NCBI GenBank assembly: GCA_964384905.1
Contig: CAYLND010000037.1
Coordinates: forward strand, 1-26,614
Origin: Gp22-AA3 sp964384905
GTDB lineage: Bacteria; Acidobacteriota; Polarisedimenticolia; Gp22-AA2
DNA: 26,614 bases
Reading direction: 5' to 3'
Part shown: positions 17,522 to 25,459 of the stretch, piece after piece
Position numbering within the stretch: the first letter of the stretch is position 1
How the letters are laid out: every line of letters begins with the position of its first letter
Position numbers and translations under genes: made by a program
Notes under the pieces: model-generated
Seen by the model: only the letters and a program-made list of their open reading frames with translations
Told to the model about the DNA's origin: nothing
The model's database searches: none

Positions 17522-18319
17522 TCATGAGGATAGCAGAAGCGCGCGTTCGACCGCGCGGACATCGGCCGGAGTATCGACGCCCTGGTAATGTCCGTGCGCC
17601 TTCAGAACCCGGATGGCGCGGCCGCGCTCCAGGGTGCGGAGCTGCTCGAGGCCCTCGAGAGACTCGAGCACGCCGGGGCTCCACGAGGCGAACTCCAGAA
17701 GAAAGCCGCGGCGGTAGGCATACAGACCGACGTGGCGCAGCCAGGGCGGGGCAGAAGCATCCCGGCCCGGCTCCGGCCACCCGCCTCCGGTCGCGGCAGG
17801 GTCTCTTACGTAAGGGATCGGGCTTCTCGAGAAGTAGAGCGCCCGACCTCCCGCGTCGCATACCACCTTCACCACGTTGGGGTCGCGCGCCGCCTCGGGC
17901 TCCAGGAGCGTGTCGGCCAGCGTCGCCATGTCGAGCGAGCGATCCTGCTCCAGGCATTCGACCAGATCGTCGATGTCGCGCGGGTCCAGGAGCGGCTCGT
18001 CCCCCTGGACGTTGACGAACAGGTCGGCGGGGAGGGCGCGCGCCACCTCGGCGAGTCGATCGGTGCCCGAGGCATGGCCCGGAGACGTCATCAACGCGTC
18101 GCCACCGAACGCGCGAACCGCCTCCGCGATGCGCGCGTCGTCGGTCGCCACCACGAGACGATCGATGCGACGTGCGGCGCTGGCGCGCTCGAAAACCCTC
18201 TCCACGAGCGCCTTGCCACCGATGAGAGCGAGAGGTTTTCCGGGGAAGCGGGACGACTGGTAGCGGGCCGGGATCACACCGACGGCATGCAGGGCTGCCT
18301 CGGGCGTGCTGTGCCGCAT
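17522..18319 (-). CDS. kdsB: CMP-Kdo synthetase
   Basis: Activates Kdo with CTP to CMP-Kdo, the donor for lipid A glycosylation. Of 265 residues, VIPARYQSSRFPGKPL (15-30) is the nucleotide-binding start and NVQGDEPLL (about 103-111) the metal/substrate motif. YSRSPIPY-type residues (YFSRSPIPY) and HVGLYAYRR are also conserved. It is the first gene of the six-gene Kdo operon. The ATG lacks a Shine-Dalgarno and lies six bases after the -10 box, so the mRNA probably begins at the start codon. Confidence 0.97.
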   Translation of the reverse strand: MRHSTPEAALHAVGVIPARYQSSRFPGKPLALIGGKALVERVFERASAARRIDRLVVATDDARIAEAVRAFGGDALMTSPGHASGTDRLAEVARALPADLFVNVQGDEPLLDPRDIDDLVECLEQDRSLDMATLADTLLEPEAARDPNVVKVVCDAGGRALYFSRSPIPYVRDPAATGGGWPEPGRDASAPPWLRHVGLYAYRRGFLLEFASWSPGVLESLEGLEQLRTLERGRAIRVLKAHGHYQGVDTPADVRAVERALLLSS

Positions 18320-18325
18320 CGGGGA

Positions 18326-18355
18326 ATGTTAGCCCACCGCTGTCGGGCATGTCAA
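18326..18355 (-). promoter_or_regulatory. Kdo operon promoter, likely leaderless
   Basis: On the minus strand TTGACA (18350-18355), 18-nt spacer, TAACAT (18326-18331; 4 of 6). Six bases separate the -10 from the kdsB ATG at 18319, which puts the start of transcription on or next to the A of the ATG. Confidence 0.75.
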
Positions 18356-18535
18356 AAAGAAAAGACGCGCGCCGCCGCTCCGGTCGACGGTGTCGCCGCC
18401 CTCGGCGTGGCGGCCGCGACCGCGCGAAATCCGTGGACCGCGAGCCACGCAATGCTCATTTTAACCCAAAAAGCCCCGTCTTGACGACGCCGTCGCGCGC
18501 GCGACGATTCACCCGCCGGCAGGGAGGGGTTTCGG

Positions 18536-19000
18536 ATGGCTGGAGACGTCGAAAAGAACCTGGAGGCCCTCGGCTACCGTCTCCCGGAGGTCGGCAAGCC
18601 TCTCGGGGCGTACGTACAGAGCGTGCGGGCCGGTAACCTGCTGTTCATCTCCGCCAAGCTGCCCAAGGAGAACGGCCGCCTGAAGTATCCCGGCAAAATC
18701 GGGCGCGAGGTGACCGTCGAGGAGGGGAAGGAAGCGGCCCGTCTGGCGGCGCTCAGCGTCCTGGCGACGGCCAAGCAGGCGGTGGAGGATCTCGATCGCG
18801 TCAAGCGGGTCGTCCAGCTGGTCGGTCACGTGGCGGCGGCTCCTGGGTTTCTCGACGCGTTCGAGGTGATCGAGGGAGCCTCGGAGGTCTTCGTGAAGGT
18901 GTACGGCGAGCGCGGCAAGCACACCCGGTTCAGCATGGGAGTCTCCGAGCTGCCCCTCAACGCCTGCCTGCAGCTCGAGGCGATACTCGAGGTCGAGTAG
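18536..19000 (+). CDS. RidA/YjgF-family protein (154-aa subfamily)
   Basis: RidA proteins hydrolyse reactive enamines and imines from amino-acid metabolism; this longer 150-residue subgroup is also annotated as chorismate-mutase-like and its reaction is not established. The trimer-forming core reads through: VQSVRAGNLLFISAKLP (28-44), a central helix pair, and a C-terminal GVSELPLNACLQLEA stretch. The arginine before it (KHTRFS) lines up with the conserved substrate arginine. A GGGAGGGG ribosome site precedes the ATG. Only a poor promoter (TTGACG near 18480) is visible upstream. Confidence 0.9.
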   Translation: MAGDVEKNLEALGYRLPEVGKPLGAYVQSVRAGNLLFISAKLPKENGRLKYPGKIGREVTVEEGKEAARLAALSVLATAKQAVEDLDRVKRVVQLVGHVAAAPGFLDAFEVIEGASEVFVKVYGERGKHTRFSMGVSELPLNACLQLEAILEVE

Positions 19001-19006
19001 ACCGGC

Positions 19007-19354
19007 GTGAATCTTCCCTTCCGGCAGCATGTCCTGATCTGCACCGGCCCGCGCTGCGGTGGAGAGCGCAACTCCGAACGCATCCGTCAGGAATTCCGCA
19101 AGCAGTTCGTCCGCCAGGCGCTGCCGGCGTCGGTCAAGGACACTGCGTGCATCTGCTTCGGGCTGTGCTCCTACGGTCCCAACGTCATCGTCTATCCGGA
19201 CGGCGTCGTGTACAGCGGCGTCCGCCCGCAGGACGTGGCGGAGATCGTCCGCGACCACCTGGTGGGGGGACGGGTGGTGCAGCGGCTGCTCTTCAAGAAG
19301 AGGGATCCGGATGTCCAGCCCGGCGACGCGGATCCCTCCGGCTCCCCCCTGTAG
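19007..19354 (+). CDS. Thioredoxin-like [2Fe-2S] ferredoxin-type protein
   Basis: A 115-residue protein of the thioredoxin-fold [2Fe-2S] family. Cysteines C12 and C17 (CTGPRC) and C50 and C54 (CFGLC), followed by GPNVIVYPDGVVY, match the family; C48 is an extra one. It probably carries electrons in the cytoplasm. The N-terminal pair is unusually close (four residues between, against about twelve in the Aquifex protein), so cluster ligation may differ. The GTG starts six bases after the RidA stop and no good ribosome site is seen, suggesting coupling. Confidence 0.83.
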   Translation: MNLPFRQHVLICTGPRCGGERNSERIRQEFRKQFVRQALPASVKDTACICFGLCSYGPNVIVYPDGVVYSGVRPQDVAEIVRDHLVGGRVVQRLLFKKRDPDVQPGDADPSGSPL

Positions 19355-19372
19355 GGTTCCATCGACTCCGGT

Positions 19373-19378
19373 TATAAT
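19373..19378 (+). promoter_or_regulatory. TATAAT box just ahead of moaA
   Basis: A perfect -10 hexamer lies six bases before the moaA ATG, the same spacing as at kdsB. No -35 and no extended -10 are visible. If used, the transcript would be leaderless; no Shine-Dalgarno precedes the ATG. Confidence 0.55.
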
Positions 19379-19384
19379 TCCGGC

Positions 19385-20404
19385 ATGCCCTCCGAAGTCG
19401 CAACGCGAGCCGGCTGCCTGATCGACCGCTTCGGTCGGGTGGTCCGCAGCCTGCGCATCTCTGTGACCGACCGCTGCAATCTTCGCTGCCTCTACTGCAT
19501 GCCGGACGGGCCGATCCCCTGGTTCCCCAAGCAACGCATCCTGACGTTCGAGGAGATCGGGCGCGTGGCGGCGATCCTCTCGTCGCTCGGGGTGCGCGAG
19601 CTCCGTATGACGGGGGGTGAGCCCCTGCTGCGCAGGGACCTGCCTCTGCTCGTGCGCCTGCTGAAGCGCATCGAGGGAATCGAGGATCTGGCGGTCACCA
19701 CCAACGGGCTTCTGCTGAACGAGATGGCCGGTCCGCTCGTGGACGCCGGTGTGCGACGCTTCAACGTGCACCTCGATTCCCTGGAGCCCGACGGCTTCGA
19801 GGACATGAGCCGGCGCGGCGGACTCGACCGGGTTCTGTCCGGCCTCGAGGAGCTCGAGCGTCTCGGGGCGACCCCGGTCAAGATCAACGTCGTTCTCCTG
19901 CGCGGCCTGAACGAGGATCAGATCCCGCGATTCGTCGATCTGGCGTTGCGTCGCCCCTACCAGGTCCGTTTCATCGAGCTCATGCCCCTGGGCGGCGGGG
20001 AGCCTTTCGAGATGGATCGTCTCGTCCCGGGCCACGAAGTGAAACGACGCATCGAGTCGACCCACGCTCTCCTGCCGGTTGGCCGCGAGCGGGCGTCGGC
20101 GCCAGCGAGCGTATTCCGCGTGGCGGGCGGGGTGGGCGACATCGGGTTCATCAATGCCGTCACCGAGCCCTTCTGCGCCGACTGCGATCGGATCCGGCTC
20201 ACGGCGGACGGCCGGATCCGCACCTGTCTGTTCTCCCGCGGCGAGACCGACATCGCCGCCCTCCTGCGCCGCGGCGTCACGGACGAGCGGATCGCCGACG
20301 CCCTCCGGGCCGCGGTCGCGGGCAAGGAGGCGGGCGGGTGTCTCGATCTGCACCAGTTCTATCGCGAGCGGCTGCCACGCAAGATGTGGCAGATCGGCGG
20401 CTGA
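19385..20404 (+). CDS. moaA: GTP 3',8-cyclase (molybdenum cofactor)
   Basis: A radical SAM enzyme that begins molybdopterin synthesis from GTP. The SAM-cluster cysteines are C31, C35 and C38 (CNLRCLYC) and the second, GTP-binding cluster uses C264, C267 and C281. TGGEPLLR (76-83) is the radical SAM GGEP motif and the protein ends in the required Gly-Gly. Length is 339, normal for MoaA. No other moa gene is nearby, so the pathway is scattered. The ATG lacks a ribosome site but sits just after a TATAAT. Confidence 0.97.
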   Translation: MPSEVATRAGCLIDRFGRVVRSLRISVTDRCNLRCLYCMPDGPIPWFPKQRILTFEEIGRVAAILSSLGVRELRMTGGEPLLRRDLPLLVRLLKRIEGIEDLAVTTNGLLLNEMAGPLVDAGVRRFNVHLDSLEPDGFEDMSRRGGLDRVLSGLEELERLGATPVKINVVLLRGLNEDQIPRFVDLALRRPYQVRFIELMPLGGGEPFEMDRLVPGHEVKRRIESTHALLPVGRERASAPASVFRVAGGVGDIGFINAVTEPFCADCDRIRLTADGRIRTCLFSRGETDIAALLRRGVTDERIADALRAAVAGKEAGGCLDLHQFYRERLPRKMWQIGG

Positions 20405-20463
20405 ACTCCGGCGCTCCGGCCTGCTGTGCTATTCTTCGGACCTCCACTCGTCGCGAGGAGAGC

Positions 20464-21255
20464 GTGTCGGGCGCGATCGCCATCGGTTTCTTCACCAGTG
20501 CGGCGGCGGGCATTCTGGCGGCGCTGCTGCTCGCTCCATTCCGTGAGCTGGGGCGGTTCTTCTTCGTCCTGAACGCCTTCCTGGCCTTCCTGTTCCTCTG
20601 CGTCGCGGCGCCCTACCGGGTCGGAACCCTCGCCGCCGCGCCGGACACGCTCGCGCTGGCTGTCGTGGCGATGGCGCTGGTGATGGCTTATCTCGCGTCG
20701 CTTCTCCTCCTGCGTCGCGGCCGCTCCTCCACCGGCCTGCTGATCGCCGCCGCCGGCGCGACGCTCCTCGCGACCGCGGCGGACGGCTGGAGAGCGGCCG
20801 GCGAGGCCGGCTCGGGATGGCTCTTCGGCGCCAATGCGCTGGCGGCGGCGACGCTCCTGGGCGCGGTCACGGTGGGGATGCTCCTGGGGCACTGGTACCT
20901 GGTGCGGTCACGGCTGGACGTCTCGCACCTCGTTCGCTTCTCCCGTTTTTTCGCCGTGACGGTCGCGGCGCGCGCCGGACTCTGGCTCGCGGGCCTTCTG
21001 GTGACCGGATTCCGGTCGCCCGCGGGTCTCGAGCACTTCCTCAGGACCCTGGCGGTCGACCGCGGCGTGTTCTTCTGGCAGAGGATGTTCTTCGGAATCA
21101 TGGGGCCGGCGGCGCTCGCCGGCATGGCGTACGAGACGGCGCGGATCCGTTCGACCCAGTCGGCGACGGGCATCCTCTACATCGCGGTGATCTTCGTGGT
21201 GTACGGCGAGTTCCTGGCACGCTACCTCTCGGTCGCCGGCGCGGGGCCGATGTGA
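20464..21255 (+). CDS. Polytopic membrane protein, unknown
   Basis: A 263-residue protein with about eight hydrophobic helices. I do not recognise it firmly. The last helix (TGILYIAVIFVVYGEFLARYL) and the GHWYLV segment recall membrane anchors of the NrfD/DmsC group, which bind quinone, but the similarity is slight. The GTG has GAGGAG three bases upstream; the frame is open further back, but that part overlaps moaA. It is coupled by a GTGA overlap to the next gene. A weak extended -10 (TGC-TATTCT, 20427-20435) precedes it. Confidence 0.8.
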   Translation: MSGAIAIGFFTSAAAGILAALLLAPFRELGRFFFVLNAFLAFLFLCVAAPYRVGTLAAAPDTLALAVVAMALVMAYLASLLLLRRGRSSTGLLIAAAGATLLATAADGWRAAGEAGSGWLFGANALAAATLLGAVTVGMLLGHWYLVRSRLDVSHLVRFSRFFAVTVAARAGLWLAGLLVTGFRSPAGLEHFLRTLAVDRGVFFWQRMFFGIMGPAALAGMAYETARIRSTQSATGILYIAVIFVVYGEFLARYLSVAGAGPM

Positions 21256-21713
21256 CCCTGGTCGGCCGCATCGGCGGCCGCCCCAGCGTCGCCTTTCTCT
21301 GCCCAGGTTGCCGGCGGGAGAACGTCCGGACGATCGGTGAGGCCGTGACCGGAGGCGCCTGCCCGGGTTGCGGACGGGCGTACACGCTGCACGCCGGCGG
21401 GCACGCCGCGACCTCGGCCGCGCTGGCGCGCTGTGTGTGCTGCGGGCTGGACCGCCTGTATGTCCAGAAGGATTTCAGCAAGAAAGCGGGGCTGTGCGTG
21501 TTCCTCGTGGCCGCCGCATTGAGCGTGCCGACCTGGGGGTTGAGCCTGCTGGCGGCCACGATCATCGACCTGGTTCTTTATTACGCGCTCGGCGACGCCA
21601 TCCTGTGCTATGGCTGCGGCGCCGTGCACCGGGGCTTCGGCAGCAACCCCGCGCACGGTCCGTTCGACATCCACACCCAGGAAGCGGTCGATCGCCTGGC
21701 CCGCACGGCCTGA
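21252..21713 (+). CDS. Cysteine-rich membrane protein with zinc-ribbon motifs
   Basis: A 153-residue protein. CxxC pairs lie at 17-20 and 37-40, a CVCC at 61-64 and another CxxC at 119-122. A hydrophobic region (about 81-117) makes one or two membrane segments, so the last CxxC is probably on the same side as the first if there are two. The pairs look like two rubredoxin/zinc-ribbon knuckles. I do not recognise the family. The GTG overlaps the upstream stop (GTGA), and the HEAT-repeat gene follows after 7 nt. Confidence 0.8.
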   Translation: MTLVGRIGGRPSVAFLCPGCRRENVRTIGEAVTGGACPGCGRAYTLHAGGHAATSAALARCVCCGLDRLYVQKDFSKKAGLCVFLVAAALSVPTWGLSLLAATIIDLVLYYALGDAILCYGCGAVHRGFGSNPAHGPFDIHTQEAVDRLARTA

Positions 21714-21720
21714 GGAGAGC

Positions 21721-22611
21721 ATGGCCGACGACCGCAACGACTGGAAAGTCGTCCTGCAGTTCTTCATCGTGCCGCTGAGCCTGGTGGCCGTGCTGGTGAG
21801 CGTCTTCTTCGGCCTCCAGGTGCTGCGCTCCCGGCACCCGGACCCGCAGGCCGCCCTGGGCGATCTCAAGGGTCGCAGGGCGTTCCTCCTGCCGTGGGTG
21901 GGCGACCCGAAGCGCTGGCAGTCCGGCTACGATCTCTCGCTGCTGTTGCGCTCGGGGCGCGCCGGAAGCGCGGGCAGCCTGGTCGAGGACATGACGGACG
22001 CATTCCGCGAGGCGGGTTCTCGCGGCGACCGGAAGCTCCGGAGATACCTGGCCCTGGCCCTGGGCCGCAGCGGTGATCCGCGCGCCGCGGCGGCGCTGCG
22101 CGACGGGCTGAAAGACGCGGACGGCGACACGCGGCTGTTCTGCGTCTGGAGCCTGATGCAGATCGGCGCCCCCGGGACGCTCGCGGACGTGCGCGCGGCC
22201 ATGATCGATCCCGATGCCGGCGTCCGCACGATGGCCGTGTTCGCCCTGGGTCAGATGGGCGACCATGAGAGCGTGCCCCTGCTGAGACGAGCGCTCGAGG
22301 ACGCCGTCCAGGACGTGCGCTGGAACGCGGCCATCTCGCTGGCGCGCGTCGGCGATGCCTCCGGGGAGCCGCAGCTCCTCGAGATCCTGGCGAACGGAAC
22401 GACGGAGACGTCGCCGGCGGATGATGCCGTCGCGGCCGACGAGGGCTCGCCGGCTCTCAACGCCATCCGCGCCCTGGCCCTCCTCAAGGACGACGCGGCG
22501 CGCTCGGCCCTGAAGCGGGCCTCCGCGTCGGCCCCGAGCGAGCCGATCCGAGCGGCCGCGCACGCGGCTCTCGAGTCTCTGGACGCGGAGGCCCGCCGGG
22601 CCTTGCCTTGA
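21721..22611 (+). CDS. Membrane-anchored HEAT-repeat protein
   Basis: A 296-residue protein with one N-terminal membrane segment (about 11-32) and then HEAT/PBS-lyase-type helical repeats of about 30 residues: YLALALGRSGDPRAAAALR, VWSLMQIGAPGTLADVR, AVFALGQMGDHESVPLLR, AAISLARVGDASGEPQLL. Such repeats are protein-binding scaffolds; there is no enzymatic motif. The ATG has GAGGAG three bases upstream. It is the third gene of a likely operon with the two membrane proteins before it and lies directly upstream of the Fe-S/complex I cluster. Confidence 0.88.
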   Translation: MADDRNDWKVVLQFFIVPLSLVAVLVSVFFGLQVLRSRHPDPQAALGDLKGRRAFLLPWVGDPKRWQSGYDLSLLLRSGRAGSAGSLVEDMTDAFREAGSRGDRKLRRYLALALGRSGDPRAAAALRDGLKDADGDTRLFCVWSLMQIGAPGTLADVRAAMIDPDAGVRTMAVFALGQMGDHESVPLLRRALEDAVQDVRWNAAISLARVGDASGEPQLLEILANGTTETSPADDAVAADEGSPALNAIRALALLKDDAARSALKRASASAPSEPIRAAAHAALESLDAEARRALP

Positions 22612-22637
22612 CAGCGATCTCCATCCCCCCATACGAT
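22608..22637 (+). promoter_or_regulatory. Promoter for the IscU-like/complex I cluster
   Basis: TTGACA (22608-22613), 18-nt spacer, TACGAT (22632-22637, 4 of 6). It starts within the last codons of the HEAT gene and lies about 65 nt before the IscU-like ATG, so the cluster could be transcribed separately as well as by read-through. Confidence 0.6.
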
Positions 22638-22703
22638 CGTCGGGGTGCCTCCGCGGCGCTCGGGGAGCGCCGCGCGCGCACCGGCGGGTGGGCAGGCGAG
22701 CTG

Positions 22704-23114
22704 ATGACGGAGTCCCTCAGGTACAGCGACGCGGTCATGGACCACTACCTGAATCCGCGCAATGTGGGCGAAATCGCGGAGTCCCCGGCGGTCGCCCAGG
22801 TCGGCGATCCGTCCACGGGGGACGTCCTGAAGATCAGCCTGAGGATCGTGGACGGGAGGGTCGTGCAGGCGATGTTCAAGAGCTTCGGCTGCACCGCCGC
22901 CATCGCCTCGGGCAGCATGGCCACCACGCTCGTCGTGGGAAAAACCGTCGAGGAGGCGGGACGGCTCACCAACGTGGAGGTGGTGCGCGCCCTCGGCGGC
23001 CTGCCCGACTCGAAGATGCAGTGCTCGGTCCTGGCGCAGCAGGCGATCCAGGAGGCGCTGCGGCGGCATCGGGCGGCGGTCGTCGGGGCGCCGGAGGTCG
23101 CGCGGTGCCTGTGA
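22704..23114 (+). CDS. IscU/NifU-N-like Fe-S scaffold lacking one cysteine
   Basis: A 136-residue protein of the Fe-S cluster scaffold family, on which clusters are built before transfer. It has MDHYLNPRNVGE at 12-23, FGC (C63) and KMQCSVLA (C107), the second and third conserved cysteines. The first, normally in a CGD motif, is replaced: the sequence reads PSTGD with T38 at that place, while D40 is kept. Cluster assembly must therefore differ from standard IscU, or another ligand is used. The ATG at 22704 matches the family start; a TTG at 22608 would add an unconserved stretch. It is next to nuoI, suggesting service to complex I. Confidence 0.88.
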   Translation: MTESLRYSDAVMDHYLNPRNVGEIAESPAVAQVGDPSTGDVLKISLRIVDGRVVQAMFKSFGCTAAIASGSMATTLVVGKTVEEAGRLTNVEVVRALGGLPDSKMQCSVLAQQAIQEALRRHRAAVVGAPEVARCL

Positions 23115-23667
23115 GCGGCAAGCCGGTCACGCGCCCCGGCCGGCCGGGGCCTTTGGAGCTCACGTATCTTCCGTCGATCCTGAAGGGGATGTGGATCACT
23201 CTCCGGCACATGTTCCGGCCGAAAGTCACGATGCAGTATCCGGAGCAGACCTGGCGCCTGCCGGAGAATTACCGCGGCCTGCCGGCCCTGGTGCGCGACC
23301 AGGACGGGAGGGTGAAGTGCGTGGCCTGCTTCCTGTGCGAGTACGTCTGCCCTCCCAAGGCGATCCGCATCGAGGCGCAGGAGATCGAGACGGGCGTGGA
23401 GAAGGGCCCTCGCGTCTTCGACATCAACATGCTGCGCTGCATCATGTGCGGCTACTGCGAGGAGGTGTGTCCGGAGCAGGCGATTTTCCTGACCAAGGAA
23501 TCCACCACGGTCGGCCTGAGCCGCGAGGAGATGATCTTCCCGAAGGACAAGCTTCTGGAGATGGGCGGCGTCCGCCCCGACCCGATCAGGAAATGGGGGC
23601 GCCTGGCCCCGAAACAGGACGGCGGGCGCCACGGCGCGGCGATCGGCGCGGAGAGGAGCGCGACGCG

Positions 23668-23671
<4 letters not shown>
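23105..23671 (+). CDS. nuoI: NADH-quinone oxidoreductase subunit I (NuoI)
   Basis: The peripheral-arm subunit of complex I that carries two [4Fe-4S] clusters (N6a and N6b) to the NuoB cluster. Cysteines C72, C75, C78 and C82 form the first set (CVACFLCEYVCP), and C112, C115, C118 and C122 the second (CIMCGYCEEVCP); the order is normal. The N-terminal KGMWITLRHMF helix (27-37) sits against the membrane. GTG 23105 has GGAGGT six bases upstream; GTG 23111 would make a GTGA overlap with the scaffold stop. The arginine-rich tail (after about 165) is not typical. Only NuoI and NuoB, not the rest of the complex, are here. Confidence 0.93.
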
Positions 23672-24208
<537 letters not shown>

Positions 24209-24222
<14 letters not shown>

Positions 24223-25459
24223 CGCCAGCGATCGCCTGCGGGCGGAGATCGCCGCCGAGATCGAGGCGCGCGGGCCGATCCCCTTTGCGCGCTACATGGA
24301 GATGTGCCTCTACCATCCGGCGCTTGGATACTACACACGTGGCATCGGCGGCGGAGGCGGCCGCGATTACCTCACCAGCAGCGGAATCCACGGCGCGTTC
24401 GGGCGGCTCCTGGCGCGCCAGGTCGAGGAGATGTGGCGTCGGGCCGGGCGGCCCGACCCGTATCACTTCGTGGAGTTCGGGCCGGGGGAGGGATTCTTCG
24501 CCCTCGACTTCCTGCAGGAGGTGGCGCGCAGCGAGGGGTTCGCGACAGCGCTCCGGTACGTGATGGTCGAGCCCAGCCCGGCCCTGGCCCAGCGCCAGAA
24601 GACCCGTCTGGCCGGCCATGCGTCGACCGTCGTGCACTGGCTGACCGAGCAGGACCTCGACCGTCGCGCCAAGTTCGCCGGCTGCCTGTTCGCGAACGAG
24701 GTGCTGGACGCGTTCCCGGTCCACCGTGTGGTCGGGACCGCGGAGGGACCGCGCGAGATCCACGTGGAGGTCCGCGCCGGCCGTCTCGCGGAGACGCTGG
24801 CGCCCCTGTCGTGCGAGGCACTGGCGCGGTTCCTCGCCGAAAGCGGCCTCGTGGCGGAGGAGGGTCAGGAGATCGATCTCAATCTCGCGGCCCCGTGCTG
24901 GGTGTCGTGGGCGGTCGGACTCCTGCAGCGCGGCTACCTGATCATCGTCGACTACGGCCACGAGGCGCAGGAGCTGTACGCGCCGCGGCGCCGGCGCGGC
25001 ACGCTCCTGGCCTACCACCGGCACCGGGTGAACGAGGAGTACCTCGAGCGGCCCGGAGAGCAGGACCTGACCGCGCATGTCGATTTCACGGCGACCCGTC
25101 GCGCCGCGGAGACGGCCGGCGCCCGGCAGATCGGGCTGACCACCCAGGCCCGCTTCCTTCTCGCCCTCGGAGCGCTCGATTTCATGCGGGAGCCCGTTCG
25201 GACGGAGGGGGCCGTGGAGAGCGAGCCGACGGGACGGCTCGTCGAGATCCTGAAGGATCGCGAAGCGCTGAAGCAGCTGATCCTGCCGGGCGGGATGGGC
25301 GACCGCTTCCGGGCGCAGGTGCTCGGTGTGGGGGATGTCCCGAGGGATCTGGTCGGTCTCTCCAGACCCTGGGCTCGCCCCGAGGACACGGCCGGGGCCG
25401 CGCCGATGGCGCCACCGCGCGGCGCCGCCCTGGCCGGGGAGAGCGAGGAGCGTCGTTGA
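24209..25459 (+). CDS. MidA/NDUFAF7-family SAM-dependent methyltransferase
   Basis: A class I methyltransferase of the MidA family (COG1565). GPIPFARYM (22-30), DYLTSS (53-58), the SAM loop EFGPGEG (89-95), VEPSP (120-124) and FANEVLDAFPV (161-171) are present; IIVDYGHEAQELY and a DLTAHVDFTA segment complete the pattern. The eukaryotic homologue NDUFAF7 dimethylates an arginine of the complex I 49-kDa subunit (NuoD homologue) and is needed for assembly. The bacterial substrate is not proven. Adjacency to nuoI and nuoB, with a 14-nt overlap, supports a complex I role here. The length is 416, with a Pro/Ala-rich tail. Confidence 0.93.

Noticed and set aside
18509..20353. 614-codon open frame antisense to RidA, the ferredoxin and moaA
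   Set aside because: Same antisense effect; no promoter, ribosome site or domain.
22608..22703. Upstream TTG start for the IscU-like gene, forming a TTGA overlap
   Set aside because: The 32 added residues are not like the family, and the region reads better as a promoter; ATG 22704 matches the conserved start.
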